The position numbers and the translations under genes are program-made. Of a stretch of DNA of 64,000 nucleotides, positions 8,061 through 17,440 are shown piece by piece. The notes beneath the pieces are model-generated. The model saw only the letters and a program-made list of their open reading frames with translations, was not told the origin of the DNA and did no database searches. The stretch spans positions 1-64,000 of the forward strand of contig JACJZP010000011.1 in assembly GCA_020635535.1 (NCBI GenBank), written 5' to 3'. Position 1 is the stretch's first letter, and every line of letters begins with the position of its first letter. The DNA is from Flavobacteriales bacterium. Its GTDB lineage: Bacteria > Bacteroidota > Bacteroidia > UBA10329.

Positions 8061-8968
8061 TTGACATTACGCACAAATCGAGCACGCTGAGAAGCGCCAC
8101 GGCACAAGCGGTGGTCAAGGTCAGCAAGCCTGAAACCATCGAAGCTATTCAGAACCGAACCGTTCCAAAAGGCGATGTGTTGGAAATGGCAAAAGCCGCA
8201 GGATTATTAGGCGTGAAGAAAACTCCTGATCTGCTGCCCGATTGCCATCCGTTGCCCATCGAACACGCGAGTATTGAATACAAGATCGATGGGCTGGAAG
8301 TGACCATTCTGATGCACGTGAAAACCATCTACAAAACGGGTGTTGAAGTGGAGGCGATGCATGGCGCTTCGGTGGTGGCGCTCACTATGTATGACATGCT
8401 TAAGCCGATTGATAAAGGAGTTGAGATCCACCACATCAAACTGCTGGAAAAGAAAGGCGGAAAATCAGATTTCAACAACCGTTTCAGGGAAGACCTGCGA
8501 GCAGCTGTGGTTGTGTGTTCGGATACGATTTCGAAAGGTCAGAAAGAAGATAAGGCTGGAAAGGTCATCGTCTCCAAACTGGAAGATTGTGGCGTGAAAT
8601 CAGAACGATATGTGGTCATTCCTGATGAGGTTGAGGCTATTCAGAATGAGGTTAAGAATGCCGTTGATTCTCAGATGGACCTCATAATTTTTACAGGCGG
8701 AACGGGACTTTCCAAACGGGATGTAACACCCGAGGCGATTGTCCCCATGTTGGAAAGAGATATTCCAGGAATTGCCGAAGCAGTGAGAAACTACGGACAG
8801 GAACGAACGCCTTATTCCATGCTTTCGAGAACGCTTTCAGGAGTGATCGGAGAAACGCTGATTTTGGCGCTTCCAGGTTCAACCAATGGAGCAAGAGAAA
8901 GCATGGACGCACTATTTCCGCCCTTGCTGCACATTTTCGGTGTACTGAAAGGAGCACGACACGATTGA
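8057..8968 (+). CDS. moaCB: Bifunctional MoaC-MoaB/MogA fusion
   Basis: The N-terminal ~150 residues are MoaC (pyranopterin monophosphate synthase): LLPDCHPLPIEH, KTGVEVEAMHGASVVALTMYD split over two adjacent motifs, and KKGGKSDF. The C-terminal ~155 residues are a MogA/MoaB-type MoCF domain that adenylylates molybdopterin: VVVCSDTISKG, FTGGTGLSKRDVTPEA, ALPGSTNGARES. The ATG at 8057 overlaps the moaE stop as ATGA and is preferred to the TTG 15 nt upstream. Such MoaCB fusions are known, so this is not novel, but it makes the operon compact. Confidence 0.92.
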   Translation: MIDITHKSSTLRSATAQAVVKVSKPETIEAIQNRTVPKGDVLEMAKAAGLLGVKKTPDLLPDCHPLPIEHASIEYKIDGLEVTILMHVKTIYKTGVEVEAMHGASVVALTMYDMLKPIDKGVEIHHIKLLEKKGGKSDFNNRFREDLRAAVVVCSDTISKGQKEDKAGKVIVSKLEDCGVKSERYVVIPDEVEAIQNEVKNAVDSQMDLIIFTGGTGLSKRDVTPEAIVPMLERDIPGIAEAVRNYGQERTPYSMLSRTLSGVIGETLILALPGSTNGARESMDALFPPLLHIFGVLKGARHD

Positions 8969-9972
8969 GCGAAACCGCGAACATATTGACCGATCAGTTC
9001 GGGCGTAAGCACGATTACCTGCGCATCTCGCTCACGGAACGTTGCAATCTGCGCTGCACCTATTGCATGCCAGCTGAAGGAATTCAGCTTCGGCCACGCG
9101 ATGAGTTCATGCGAACGGAAGAGGTGGTTTCCATAGCCAAGACATTCGTTGATTTGGGAGTTAAAAAGATTCGACTTACGGGTGGTGAACCGTTTGTGCG
9201 GAAGGACGCAGGAGCGGTCATTGAGGCACTTTCTGAATTACCAGTTGAGCTGAGTGTTACCACTAATGGAATTCTCGTTGACCAGCACATCGAGCGGTTG
9301 AAAGCCTGCGGAGTGAAATCCGTGAATGTGAGTTTGGATTCGCTGAAAGCAAAACGGAACACGGCCATCACCAGACGAAATTATTCCGACCGCATAATGG
9401 CGAACATTAACCTGCTTGTTGAAGAAGGTTTTGATGTGAAGGTCAACTGTGTGGTGATGAAAGGCGTGAACGATGATGAGGTGGTCGACTTCATCGCATG
9501 GACAAAAGACGCGCCTGTTCACGTTCGTTTCATAGAGTTTATGCCGTTTGATGGCAACAACTGGGATTGGAGCAATGGAGTTTCGCTCAACGAAATGCTT
9601 GAACGCACAACCAAAGCATTCGGTCCGTTCGGTTTTGAACGGATAATCGACCGTCCGAATGATACTTCAAAGAACTATCGCCTCAAAGATGCTGTTGGAA
9701 CCTTTGCTATTATCAGCACAGTGACCAACCCGTTCTGTGACACCTGTAACCGCATTCGCATAACGGCAGATGGTAAGTTGAAGAACTGCCTTTTCTCCAC
9801 TTCAGAAACGGATCTGCTTTCTGCCCTTAGGAATGGAGAAGACATCATTCCACTGATCACTTCATCAGTTCAAAACAAGAAGGCTGTCCGTGCCGGAATG
9901 GAATCGCATGAAGATTTCTCAAATACCGATGAGCATGCTTCCAACCGGCAGATGGTGGCGATTGGTGGCTAA
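8965..9972 (+). CDS. moaA: GTP 3',8-cyclase MoaA (radical SAM)
   Basis: This 335-residue radical SAM enzyme makes the first Moco intermediate from GTP. The SAM [4Fe-4S] site is CNLRCTYC, followed by RLTGGEPFVRKD. The second cluster near the C-terminus is CDTCNRIRITADGKLKNC (CxxC and a distant Cys). The protein ends in the conserved Gly-Gly (MVAIGG) needed for activity. The start is a TTG at 8965 that overlaps the moaCB stop (TTGA); no ATG lies closer to the conserved N-terminus. It is the last gene of the modE-moaA run. Confidence 0.94.
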   Translation: MSETANILTDQFGRKHDYLRISLTERCNLRCTYCMPAEGIQLRPRDEFMRTEEVVSIAKTFVDLGVKKIRLTGGEPFVRKDAGAVIEALSELPVELSVTTNGILVDQHIERLKACGVKSVNVSLDSLKAKRNTAITRRNYSDRIMANINLLVEEGFDVKVNCVVMKGVNDDEVVDFIAWTKDAPVHVRFIEFMPFDGNNWDWSNGVSLNEMLERTTKAFGPFGFERIIDRPNDTSKNYRLKDAVGTFAIISTVTNPFCDTCNRIRITADGKLKNCLFSTSETDLLSALRNGEDIIPLITSSVQNKKAVRAGMESHEDFSNTDEHASNRQMVAIGG

Positions 9973-10077
9973 AAACCACTGAATTTTCGACCAACAGTAC
10001 TGAACAATGCCACAAATACGGTGTTCCGCGTAGTCTAAACACCTAAAAACCACGAACTTCGCGTTCCAATTTCAAAC

Positions 10078-12528
10078 ATGAGAAGATCTCTATCCCCATT
10101 TCTTCTACTGTTGTTGCCGTTGTTTGCCTTTTCGCAAACGCAGTCCATTCGTGGTACCGTTACCGATCTTGAAAGCAAGATTCCGATCATTGGGGCTGCC
10201 GTGGTTGTTCTTGGAAGCGATCCGATCATTGGAACTACAACCGACATTGACGGAAACTTCAAACTTGACAAGGTTGAGGTAGGTAGGGTTGATGTTCAGG
10301 TTACCTATCTGGGCTATTCTCCAAGAACCTTTTCAGGACTGGTCTTGCAAAGTGGCAAAGAGCTCGTGCTCAATGTACAGATGCAAGAAATGGTGATGAA
10401 GAAGGAAGAGGTTGTAGTAAAAGCCACCCGAAAGAAAGATGAGGTTCTAAATACCATGACCACTGTTTCTGCCCGAGTGTTCTCCACTGAAGAAGCATCG
10501 CGCTATGCGGGTACTCGAAATGACGTATCCCGAATGGCGACCAACTTCGCGGGGGTTCGTGGTGCGAATGATGCCACCAATGATATCGTCATACGTGGTA
10601 ACTCGCCAACGGGTCTGTTGTGGCGGTTGGAGGAAATAGACATTCCAAATCCTAACCACTTCGGTAATCTTGGGTCAACAGGTGGTCCTGTGAGCATGCT
10701 CAATGCAAACGTACTTTCCAATTCAGACTTCCTTACGGGAGCGTTTCCATCTGAATACGGCAACGGGGTTTCTGGTGTTTTTGACCTGAAAATGCGCCAT
10801 GGGAACAATGAGAAACATGAGTTCTTAGGACAGATCGGTTTCAATGGAGTAGAACTTGGTGCAGAAGGCCCATTCTCCAAGAAAAGTGGAGCTTCTTATC
10901 TGATCAATTTCCGCTACTCTACGCTGGCGTTGTTTGCGCTTGGCGGAGTGGATTTTGGTACGGGCGATGCCATCCCAGAATACTCAGACGTCAGTTTCAA
11001 AGTGCGAATTCCTACCAAACATGCCGGAATCTTTGAAGCTTTCGGAATGGGAGGCATTAGCAGCATCGAGTTTCTGGCCAGCCAATCTGAAGATGACGCA
11101 AGCAATTTCTACACCCAAGGTGGCATTGATGTGTATGACAGGACGATGACAGGTGTTGCCGGTCTATCGCACACCTACCTTTTCAAGAACAACAGCTATT
11201 TGAAAACGGTAATTGCTGGAAGTACACAGCTTAATCAGGATGTGATCGATAGTGTAGATCTTAACAAGCATCCGTTCGACTGGTACAAGCAGAATTTTCA
11301 AGACCATCGGTTTCAAGGGCTGATGTATTACAAGAAGAAGTTCAATGCCAAGCACAATCTTAAGGTCGGTAATAGAACCACGGTCTTCTACTCCATTCTG
11401 CAAGACAGTGCTTTTATTCCCGATTGGAACGACTACCAAACGCTGACCGATTTTGATGGCGTAACGGCTCTGATCCAACCTTTTGCCCAGTGGCAATGGC
11501 GATGGAACGACTCATGGACAATGAACACCGGTTTGCACGCACAGGTGTTGACATTGAATGGTTCGTACACCATTGAACCACGCTGGGGATTGCGTTGGGC
11601 AGTTAACCCGCGTCATAAACTCTCGCTTGCTTATGGTCTGCACAGCCAGATGGTAGCCTTGGACAAGTACTTCCTTGTAATGGAAGACTCCATTGGAAAT
11701 CGTGAAATGCCCAACAAGAACCTCGACTTTGTGAAGAGCCATCATGTGGTTTTGGGCTATGATTGGAGCCTACCGTTCGATATGCGATTGAAGCTGGAGG
11801 CTTACTACCAGTACATCTACGATGCTGGAATTGACAGTGACAGTTCATCATTCTCCACACTTAACATTGGAAGCTTCTCTCAAGACGGCCCCGATAATAT
11901 TGTCAACGGAGGAGTGGGCACCAACTATGGTCTTGAACTTACATTCGAAAAGTTCCTCTCAAAAGGTTACTACTGGCTGCTTACAGCTTCTTTGTACGAC
12001 TCAAAATACCGTGGGAGCGATGGTGTTTGGCGGAACACCGTCTTCAACGGTAATTATGTTGTGAATGTGCTTGGTGGATACGAATTGAACCTCAAGCGAA
12101 AGAACTTCAAGGTGAAAACACCACCTCCGCGTATTGAGCAGAAGGATAAGCGTTTGGCCCGCTGGAACAAGAAGCAGGACAGAAAAAAGAACTCTCAGTA
12201 TTCGTTGAAGTTCGATGCGAAATTCACCTTGGCAGGAGGCTCACGTTACACACCTATTGATATCAACGCATCGGCACTTGTCAAACGAGCAGTTTATGTA
12301 GATGAATCTGCCTATTCAAAGCAGTTTGAGCCTTACTATCGTTTAGACCTTAGCATGACTTTCAGAATGAGTAGTGGCCGAATTACGCAAGAATTCATGG
12401 CTTCTTGCCAGAATGTTACCGACAAGAAGAACCCGTTGTACAATCAGTACAACCCAGACCAGAACCGACTTGTTAACGTGAATCAGCTGGGAATTTACCC
12501 GCTTTTGCAGTACCGGATACTTTTCTGA
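10078..12528 (+). CDS. TonB-dependent outer-membrane receptor with carboxypeptidase-regulatory domain
   Basis: The order is signal peptide (RSLSPFLLLLLPLFAFSQ), CarboxypepD_reg-like beta sandwich (IRGTVTDLESKIPIIGAAV, TTDIDGNFKLDKV, YLGYSPRTF), plug domain (NDIVIRGNSPTGLLWRLE) and a 22-strand-type barrel, 816 residues in all. The plug segment is nearly the same as in the receptor at 46.7-49.1 kb, so the two are paralogues. Substrate is unknown and no SusD partner is adjacent. The ~100 nt between moaA and this gene contain no clear promoter match. Confidence 0.88.
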   Translation: MRRSLSPFLLLLLPLFAFSQTQSIRGTVTDLESKIPIIGAAVVVLGSDPIIGTTTDIDGNFKLDKVEVGRVDVQVTYLGYSPRTFSGLVLQSGKELVLNVQMQEMVMKKEEVVVKATRKKDEVLNTMTTVSARVFSTEEASRYAGTRNDVSRMATNFAGVRGANDATNDIVIRGNSPTGLLWRLEEIDIPNPNHFGNLGSTGGPVSMLNANVLSNSDFLTGAFPSEYGNGVSGVFDLKMRHGNNEKHEFLGQIGFNGVELGAEGPFSKKSGASYLINFRYSTLALFALGGVDFGTGDAIPEYSDVSFKVRIPTKHAGIFEAFGMGGISSIEFLASQSEDDASNFYTQGGIDVYDRTMTGVAGLSHTYLFKNNSYLKTVIAGSTQLNQDVIDSVDLNKHPFDWYKQNFQDHRFQGLMYYKKKFNAKHNLKVGNRTTVFYSILQDSAFIPDWNDYQTLTDFDGVTALIQPFAQWQWRWNDSWTMNTGLHAQVLTLNGSYTIEPRWGLRWAVNPRHKLSLAYGLHSQMVALDKYFLVMEDSIGNREMPNKNLDFVKSHHVVLGYDWSLPFDMRLKLEAYYQYIYDAGIDSDSSSFSTLNIGSFSQDGPDNIVNGGVGTNYGLELTFEKFLSKGYYWLLTASLYDSKYRGSDGVWRNTVFNGNYVVNVLGGYELNLKRKNFKVKTPPPRIEQKDKRLARWNKKQDRKKNSQYSLKFDAKFTLAGGSRYTPIDINASALVKRAVYVDESAYSKQFEPYYRLDLSMTFRMSSGRITQEFMASCQNVTDKKNPLYNQYNPDQNRLVNVNQLGIYPLLQYRILF

Positions 12529-12537
12529 TTTCCTGTT

Positions 12538-13044
12538 TTACCTTGGATAGAGGCAGAAATCAGTAATCCTGATGTATCCCTCAATCTTGATCCAACCAAC
12601 AAATTCTCGATTATCCGAGTCTATCTTGACTGTTATGTAATCCTCCAAATGACTAAGTGCTATTACTCCACCGTCAAATTCTGAATCAAACGCAATCTCC
12701 GCACCATAATCATAGGTTTGAGTTACACCATCAACGGAACCTAAACTAGAGATGCCCGTTACCCTTATTGCATGAGATCCGTAATAGCTTCCGCCTGGAC
12801 TGACTCCCCAACAATTTGAAACATTTAGAATATTGCCTTCAATTGGCGCAGACCCAATTAAACTGACCGCATAAGAGCCACCATCGTAGCAATTTACACT
12901 TGGCATTTCTATCGGATCTGTCTTCATTGAAATCCCCCCGTCCTGATGCTCACCGACAATGAATGTGTTGAACGGCCTGTCTTTCTTACATGAGCCGAAA
13001 CCACAGGCAAGAACCAATAGAAAAAAAGCAACTGATCTATTCAT
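12538..13044 (-). CDS. Uncharacterised lipoprotein
   Basis: This 168-residue protein has a lipoprotein signal ending in GFGSC (Cys at about residue 19). The mature part is rich in Gly, Ser, Tyr and Ile with four spaced cysteines, suggesting a small beta-rich periplasmic or surface domain. I do not recognise the family. It begins 3 nt after the response regulator stop on the same strand, so it is likely the last gene of the aldehyde dehydrogenase-kinase-regulator operon. It ends convergently 9 nt from the TonB receptor. Confidence 0.6.
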   Translation of the reverse strand: MNRSVAFFLLVLACGFGSCKKDRPFNTFIVGEHQDGGISMKTDPIEMPSVNCYDGGSYAVSLIGSAPIEGNILNVSNCWGVSPGGSYYGSHAIRVTGISSLGSVDGVTQTYDYGAEIAFDSEFDGGVIALSHLEDYITVKIDSDNREFVGWIKIEGYIRITDFCLYPR

Positions 13045-13047
13045 TGT

Positions 13048-13680
13048 TTAATCTCTTACCACACCCATCTTCAAGGCGTATTTCACCAGGCCCACCACGT
13101 TTTTCACCTCCAGTTTCTTGATCAGATTCCGTTTGTGGGTGTCTACTGTGCGAATACCGCATCCTACTTTTTCAGCAATCTCCTGATTTGTGTACTCCTG
13201 CGCGATCAGCTTCAACACCTCCGATTCCTTTTTGGTAAGCATTGGCGCTTTTTTGGTGTTTACCTGCGCAAACTCACTCGAGATCTTGGAAAGTACATCA
13301 GCACCGAAATGCTGTCGGTCACTGGCCACTTCACGGATTGCCCGCAGTATCTCATCCTTGGTTGAATGCTTCAGAATATAACCCGAAGCCCCAGCCGCAA
13401 TCAACTCTTTGATGAATCTGGGCTCATCATTGATGGTTACTGCAAGTACTTTCGTTTCAGGTCGTTTCTCCTTGATCAGGCGCGTGGCCTCAACCCCGTT
13501 CATCTCTGGCATCATAATGTCCATCAACGCTACGTCCACATCACGTTTTTCACAAAGCTCCACTGCTTGCTTGCCGTTCTCGGCCGTTTCCACCACGTGA
13601 ATATCACTTTCGCCACGTATGAGAGATAGTAATCCGTTTCGGATCATCTCGTGGTCATCAGCTATCAGAACTCTTATCAT
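13048..13680 (-). CDS. NarL/FixJ-family response regulator
   Basis: The receiver domain has the acidic pair in LIADDH and the phosphoacceptor Asp54 in ALMDIMMPEMNG, with the conserved Lys in GYILKHS. The C-terminal LuxR-type helix-turn-helix is ESEVLKLIAQEYTNQEIAEK and IRTVDTHKRNLIKKL. It overlaps the upstream histidine kinase gene by 23 nt, so they form a cognate pair. Known role: DNA-binding transcription regulator activated by phosphorylation. Its targets are unknown; the aldehyde dehydrogenase at the head of its own operon is a natural candidate. Confidence 0.92.
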   Translation of the reverse strand: MIRVLIADDHEMIRNGLLSLIRGESDIHVVETAENGKQAVELCEKRDVDVALMDIMMPEMNGVEATRLIKEKRPETKVLAVTINDEPRFIKELIAAGASGYILKHSTKDEILRAIREVASDRQHFGADVLSKISSEFAQVNTKKAPMLTKKESEVLKLIAQEYTNQEIAEKVGCGIRTVDTHKRNLIKKLEVKNVVGLVKYALKMGVVRD

Positions 13681-15922
13681 GGTCGGTGTTGCTGCTCAAA
13701 GGTATTTCAATTGTGGTAACTGTGCCCTGCCCAGCGGCAGAGTCTATTTCTACCGTGCCCGCAAACACTTGCGCGCGAGAAATGATGTTCTTAAGCCCGA
13801 AGCCTTTCGTCCTTTCTGAGGTATCGAAACCAACCCCATCGTCTTCAACCGAAAGAACAAGAGAGGTTCCGTGGTTAATGAACTGAACATAGATGTTGGA
13901 GCATTGTGCGTGGCGTGCCGAATTATTGATCAACTCTTGGCAAATGCGAAAAAGTGCTTTCTCAAGATCGTTCGAGAACCGCTGATCCATATCTACCATT
14001 TCAAGCAGTATGCGAACTTCAGAAGTTGAATTCCACTTGTCTACAAGGTCTTCAACCGCAGGTTTCAAACCGAACTGCCTGAGCACATCCGGCATCAGGT
14101 TTCGGGATATGTTCCGAACCTCATCAAAGGCAATTCCGATGTTCGATTCGAGCTGGTTCATACCTTCAACCAGCCCCCCATCCAAACACTCTCCCATGTT
14201 ACTTCTTATCTGTTGCAGGTTGAGCTTAATAGCCGTAAAGAGCTGCCCCAAGCCGTCATGCAGCTCTTGCGATACGCGCATACGCTCGTTCTCCTGGCCC
14301 TCGATCAATGCTTCTTTGGTCTGATTCTCAAGCCGCTTCATCTCGGTAATGTCGCGGGCAATGCAGATAATGGAGATAACCCTTTTTCCGTGAAGAATGG
14401 GAGACATGGCAAGCCCGAACATGGTCTTCCTACCATCTCCGTTCAGGTCAATATCTATCTCTGTCTTTATTGGCGCTGCATTCACAGCTACAGCATTCAA
14501 GAGTTCTCTGACGGCAATTGCATCATCCTTCGGAAGCACTTCCTCTATGGTTCTGCCAGCAAATCGTTTATCCTTGGGTAGCCCTTGAAAATCGTTTATC
14601 GAAAGGATGTACCCATCGGTATTTACAGTGAGAATAAGGTCATCAGCATGTTCGAACACTGAGCGCCAGCGGGCTTCCGATGCAGCCAAGGCTTCCTGCG
14701 CGATCTTCCGAGCCGTTACATCCGTGCCTACTGCCTGATAGCCAAGCAATACTCCCGAAGTCCCGAAAAAGGAGGTTATTGACCACTCTTGCCAAACCAA
14801 GGTACCGGTGGCATCATAATTCCTGAGTTCCAGGATGACCTGAGGTTCTGATGCGGAAAGTCGATTCAGTTCGCGCTCACATTTTTCAAGTTCATCTGGT
14901 GGAAAAAGACTCACAAACCTTACACCTTCTCCTTTATCCTTGAACCCGAAAAATCGGGTAAACGCCACGTTCCTGAACAGTATCTTCCCCTTTGGCCCTA
15001 CTCTACAGATCATTTCATTCTGAGCTTCCACAATGCTCTGATACCGATGCTTCATTCTGGAGAGCTCGTGCTCCATCTTTTTGGCGTGCGTCACATCAAC
15101 CACTGAAACTAACACGAGAGAAAGGGTTTCCTCATGGCCGGGTAAGACATTAAGATTGAACAGCACGTCCAATACCTCCCCTTTCAAGTTGAAAATGGAT
15201 GCTTCTGATCGGAACGAGGTCTTTCCTTCTGCCAAGGCAATGAACTCCTCAAGGAACACGTTCTCAGAATCCTTGGTAAAGTTCTTTCTCACCTGAGATA
15301 TGATCTCATTCTTGTCGGCCGCTCGGGTCATTTCCACCGTTGCCCGATTGACGTTCAGCACCCGAATTAGCTGGATACACTCATCCAATGACTCAGGGTG
15401 GGTCATGAAATGTCTTCTAAAATCTAAAACTCCTTTCTCTTTGAGTGCATCTAAATAGGCCTTGACCGCGCTGAAATCCTCCTCCCAAAAAGCAATGGGT
15501 GCATTATCGAAAATGAACTGATACTTGTCTTCGGCCAATTTGGCCTCGGTTATGTCTCTAGAAACTCCAATAAGTCCAATGATCTTTCCTTGTGTATCGT
15601 ACAAAGGCGATTTACTGGTAGAGAAGATGCGCGGTGGTGTTCCTCTTGCGCTTTGAGTTTCATAAACGAGAGATTCTCCGGTTTTGTAGAGGTTTTCGTC
15701 CCGCTCCATGTATTTCCATCCCTCCTCCCCCAGAAGTTCGTTATCCGTCTTACCTATCACCTCATCAACCGAAAGGCCTAGATAACTGGCGCCAGCCTCG
15801 TTAATGGTAATGTATCTTCCATCAACATCTTTAGCATATATGGAATCCGAAGCGCCTTGAATGATGCTGTTCAGCAGCTCATTCTCCCGCTCAAGGAATT
15901 TTATTCTGTCTTCGGGTTTCAT
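13658..15922 (-). CDS. Cytosolic multi-PAS sensor histidine kinase (HisKA_3 type)
   Basis: About 754 residues starting at MKPEDRIKFLEREN. This ATG overlaps the aldehyde dehydrogenase stop as TGATG, which is why it is preferred to the longer open frame. Three or four PAS domains can be seen (around GASDSIYAKDVDGRYI, FDNAPIAFWEED, EAQNEMICRVGPKG and FEHADDLILTVNTDGY), each followed by a DITEAK-like linker. The dimerisation/phosphoacceptor helix is SQELHDGLGQ and the ATPase domain contains DDGVGFD and GFGLKN. No membrane segment is present, so it senses an internal signal. Partner: the NarL-type regulator that follows. Confidence 0.9.
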   Translation of the reverse strand: MKPEDRIKFLERENELLNSIIQGASDSIYAKDVDGRYITINEAGASYLGLSVDEVIGKTDNELLGEEGWKYMERDENLYKTGESLVYETQSARGTPPRIFSTSKSPLYDTQGKIIGLIGVSRDITEAKLAEDKYQFIFDNAPIAFWEEDFSAVKAYLDALKEKGVLDFRRHFMTHPESLDECIQLIRVLNVNRATVEMTRAADKNEIISQVRKNFTKDSENVFLEEFIALAEGKTSFRSEASIFNLKGEVLDVLFNLNVLPGHEETLSLVLVSVVDVTHAKKMEHELSRMKHRYQSIVEAQNEMICRVGPKGKILFRNVAFTRFFGFKDKGEGVRFVSLFPPDELEKCERELNRLSASEPQVILELRNYDATGTLVWQEWSITSFFGTSGVLLGYQAVGTDVTARKIAQEALAASEARWRSVFEHADDLILTVNTDGYILSINDFQGLPKDKRFAGRTIEEVLPKDDAIAVRELLNAVAVNAAPIKTEIDIDLNGDGRKTMFGLAMSPILHGKRVISIICIARDITEMKRLENQTKEALIEGQENERMRVSQELHDGLGQLFTAIKLNLQQIRSNMGECLDGGLVEGMNQLESNIGIAFDEVRNISRNLMPDVLRQFGLKPAVEDLVDKWNSTSEVRILLEMVDMDQRFSNDLEKALFRICQELINNSARHAQCSNIYVQFINHGTSLVLSVEDDGVGFDTSERTKGFGLKNIISRAQVFAGTVEIDSAAGQGTVTTIEIPLSSNTDHDKSSDS

Positions 15923-17358
15923 CAGCTCAGAGGAATACAGACATTCTTTGGTTCGGTGAAGAAACGTAATGCTTCCCATCCTCCCTCGCGACCAACGCCC
16001 GAATTCTTAACCCCTCCAAAAGGCGTTCTTAGATCGCGGACCAACCAGCAATTGACCCAAACAATTCCTGTGTGAAGGTGCGCGGCAATGCGATGTGCTT
16101 TGGTGAGATCGTTGGTCCAAACCGTAGAGGCAAGACCATACTTGGTGCCGTTGGCATAGGCCAAAACTTCTTCTTCCGTATCAAACGGCTGTAACGTAAC
16201 AACCGGCCCGAATATCTCTTCCTGATTGGTTCTACAGGTTTCAGTAAGCCCTTCGATAACGGTTGGTTCAATGAACCAACCGTTCATGCCTGCTTCTACA
16301 GGTTTTCCCCCACAGAGAACCGTTCCCCCTTCTTCTTTAGCCAACTCAATGTATGATAGGATCTTCTCAAAATGAGGCTTGGAGACCACTGCTCCCAGCT
16401 TAACATCGGGAGATTGAGGATTGCCCACTTTCATCCTTTTTACCTCCTCCACAAACCGCGTTTTGAATTCATTATAAATACCACGTTGGATGTACATTCT
16501 TGAACCGCATAGGCAGATCTGGCCTTGATTGGCGAAACTGGAATTGAGCGAGGTTTTGAGCGCATTCTCCATGTCGCAGTCATCAAAAATGATGTTAGGA
16601 TTCTTGCCTCCGAGCTCTAAGGAGAGCTTTTTGAACATTGGAGCCGCAGTGCGCGCAATGGTCTTTCCGGTTTCTGTTCCTCCAGTGAACGAAATGATCG
16701 GAACCTCAGGATGCTCTGTGATGGCCGAACCGACCTTTGCTCCCAAACCATGAACAATATTCAGAACGCCTTTCGGAAACCCGACCTCATCACAGATCTG
16801 CGACAGTAGATAGGCTGACATTGGCGTTATCTCCGATGGTTTTGCCACCACCGTATTTCCTGAGGCCAGCGCGGGTGCGATCTTCCAAGTGAATAGATAC
16901 AGCGGTAAATTCCATGGTGAAATGCAACCCGCCACACCTATTGGCTGACGCAACGTATAATTCAAGTAAAGGCCGTCCGTGTCATGCAGTTCTGAGCTAT
17001 CGTGGAGTATGGCGGTGGCGAAGAATTTGAAATTGTCTGTTGCTCGTGGAATGTCCACTTTCTTGGCCAGCCAAAGTGGTTTGCCGTTGTCGGTGCTCTC
17101 GGCCTCTGCCAATTCATCCAGCCGCTCAGAGATTCTTTTTGCCACGTTGAGCATGTGCTGCGAACGTTCCTCACGCGATAGCGAACTCCAGCTGGGAAAC
17201 GCTGCTTTTGCGGCCTGTACCGCAAGAGCAACATCTGCAGCATCCGAATCTGGGATCAGAGAATAAACCTCACCCGTAGCGGGGTTGTAATTATCCAGAT
17301 ATGCTCGAGACTCGGGTTCTGTGAATTGTCCGTTGATGTAGTTCAGAATTCGCTGCAT
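15922..17358 (-). CDS. NAD(P)-dependent aldehyde dehydrogenase, 2-aminomuconate/2-hydroxymuconate semialdehyde type
   Basis: This 478-residue ALDH has the Rossmann and catalytic signatures: SPWNLPLYLFTWKIAPALA, SFTGGTETGKTI, the general base Glu in LELGGKNPN and the nucleophile in QGQICLCGSR. PFGGVKNSGVGREGG lies near the end. The opening FINGQFTEP-like segment and WKIAPAL resemble ALDH8 enzymes acting on aminomuconic or hydroxymuconic semialdehyde. A 3-hydroxyanthranilate dioxygenase gene at 21.1 kb supports a kynurenine-pathway role, though the assignment within ALDHs is not secure. It heads a minus-strand operon with a kinase and a regulator. An upstream TATTTTTA may be its -7 box. Confidence 0.85.
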   Translation of the reverse strand: MQRILNYINGQFTEPESRAYLDNYNPATGEVYSLIPDSDAADVALAVQAAKAAFPSWSSLSREERSQHMLNVAKRISERLDELAEAESTDNGKPLWLAKKVDIPRATDNFKFFATAILHDSSELHDTDGLYLNYTLRQPIGVAGCISPWNLPLYLFTWKIAPALASGNTVVAKPSEITPMSAYLLSQICDEVGFPKGVLNIVHGLGAKVGSAITEHPEVPIISFTGGTETGKTIARTAAPMFKKLSLELGGKNPNIIFDDCDMENALKTSLNSSFANQGQICLCGSRMYIQRGIYNEFKTRFVEEVKRMKVGNPQSPDVKLGAVVSKPHFEKILSYIELAKEEGGTVLCGGKPVEAGMNGWFIEPTVIEGLTETCRTNQEEIFGPVVTLQPFDTEEEVLAYANGTKYGLASTVWTNDLTKAHRIAAHLHTGIVWVNCWLVRDLRTPFGGVKNSGVGREGGWEALRFFTEPKNVCIPLS

Positions 17359-17430
17359 TTGCCGCTTTTTCGGTAAAAATAGGCATCGTTAAAATGTGTT
17401 AAGTGCATAATAGCACCCCTACACCACTCG

Positions 17431-17438
17431 TACCTTTG
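17431..17438 (+). promoter_or_regulatory. -7 element (TACCTTTG) before the kinase at 17.4 kb
   Basis: An exact TAnnTTTG match ending 2 nt before the GTG at 17441. A transcript starting about 5-7 nt after the element would be leaderless or begin at the TTG at 17444. Confidence 0.5.
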
Positions 17439-17440
17439 AC

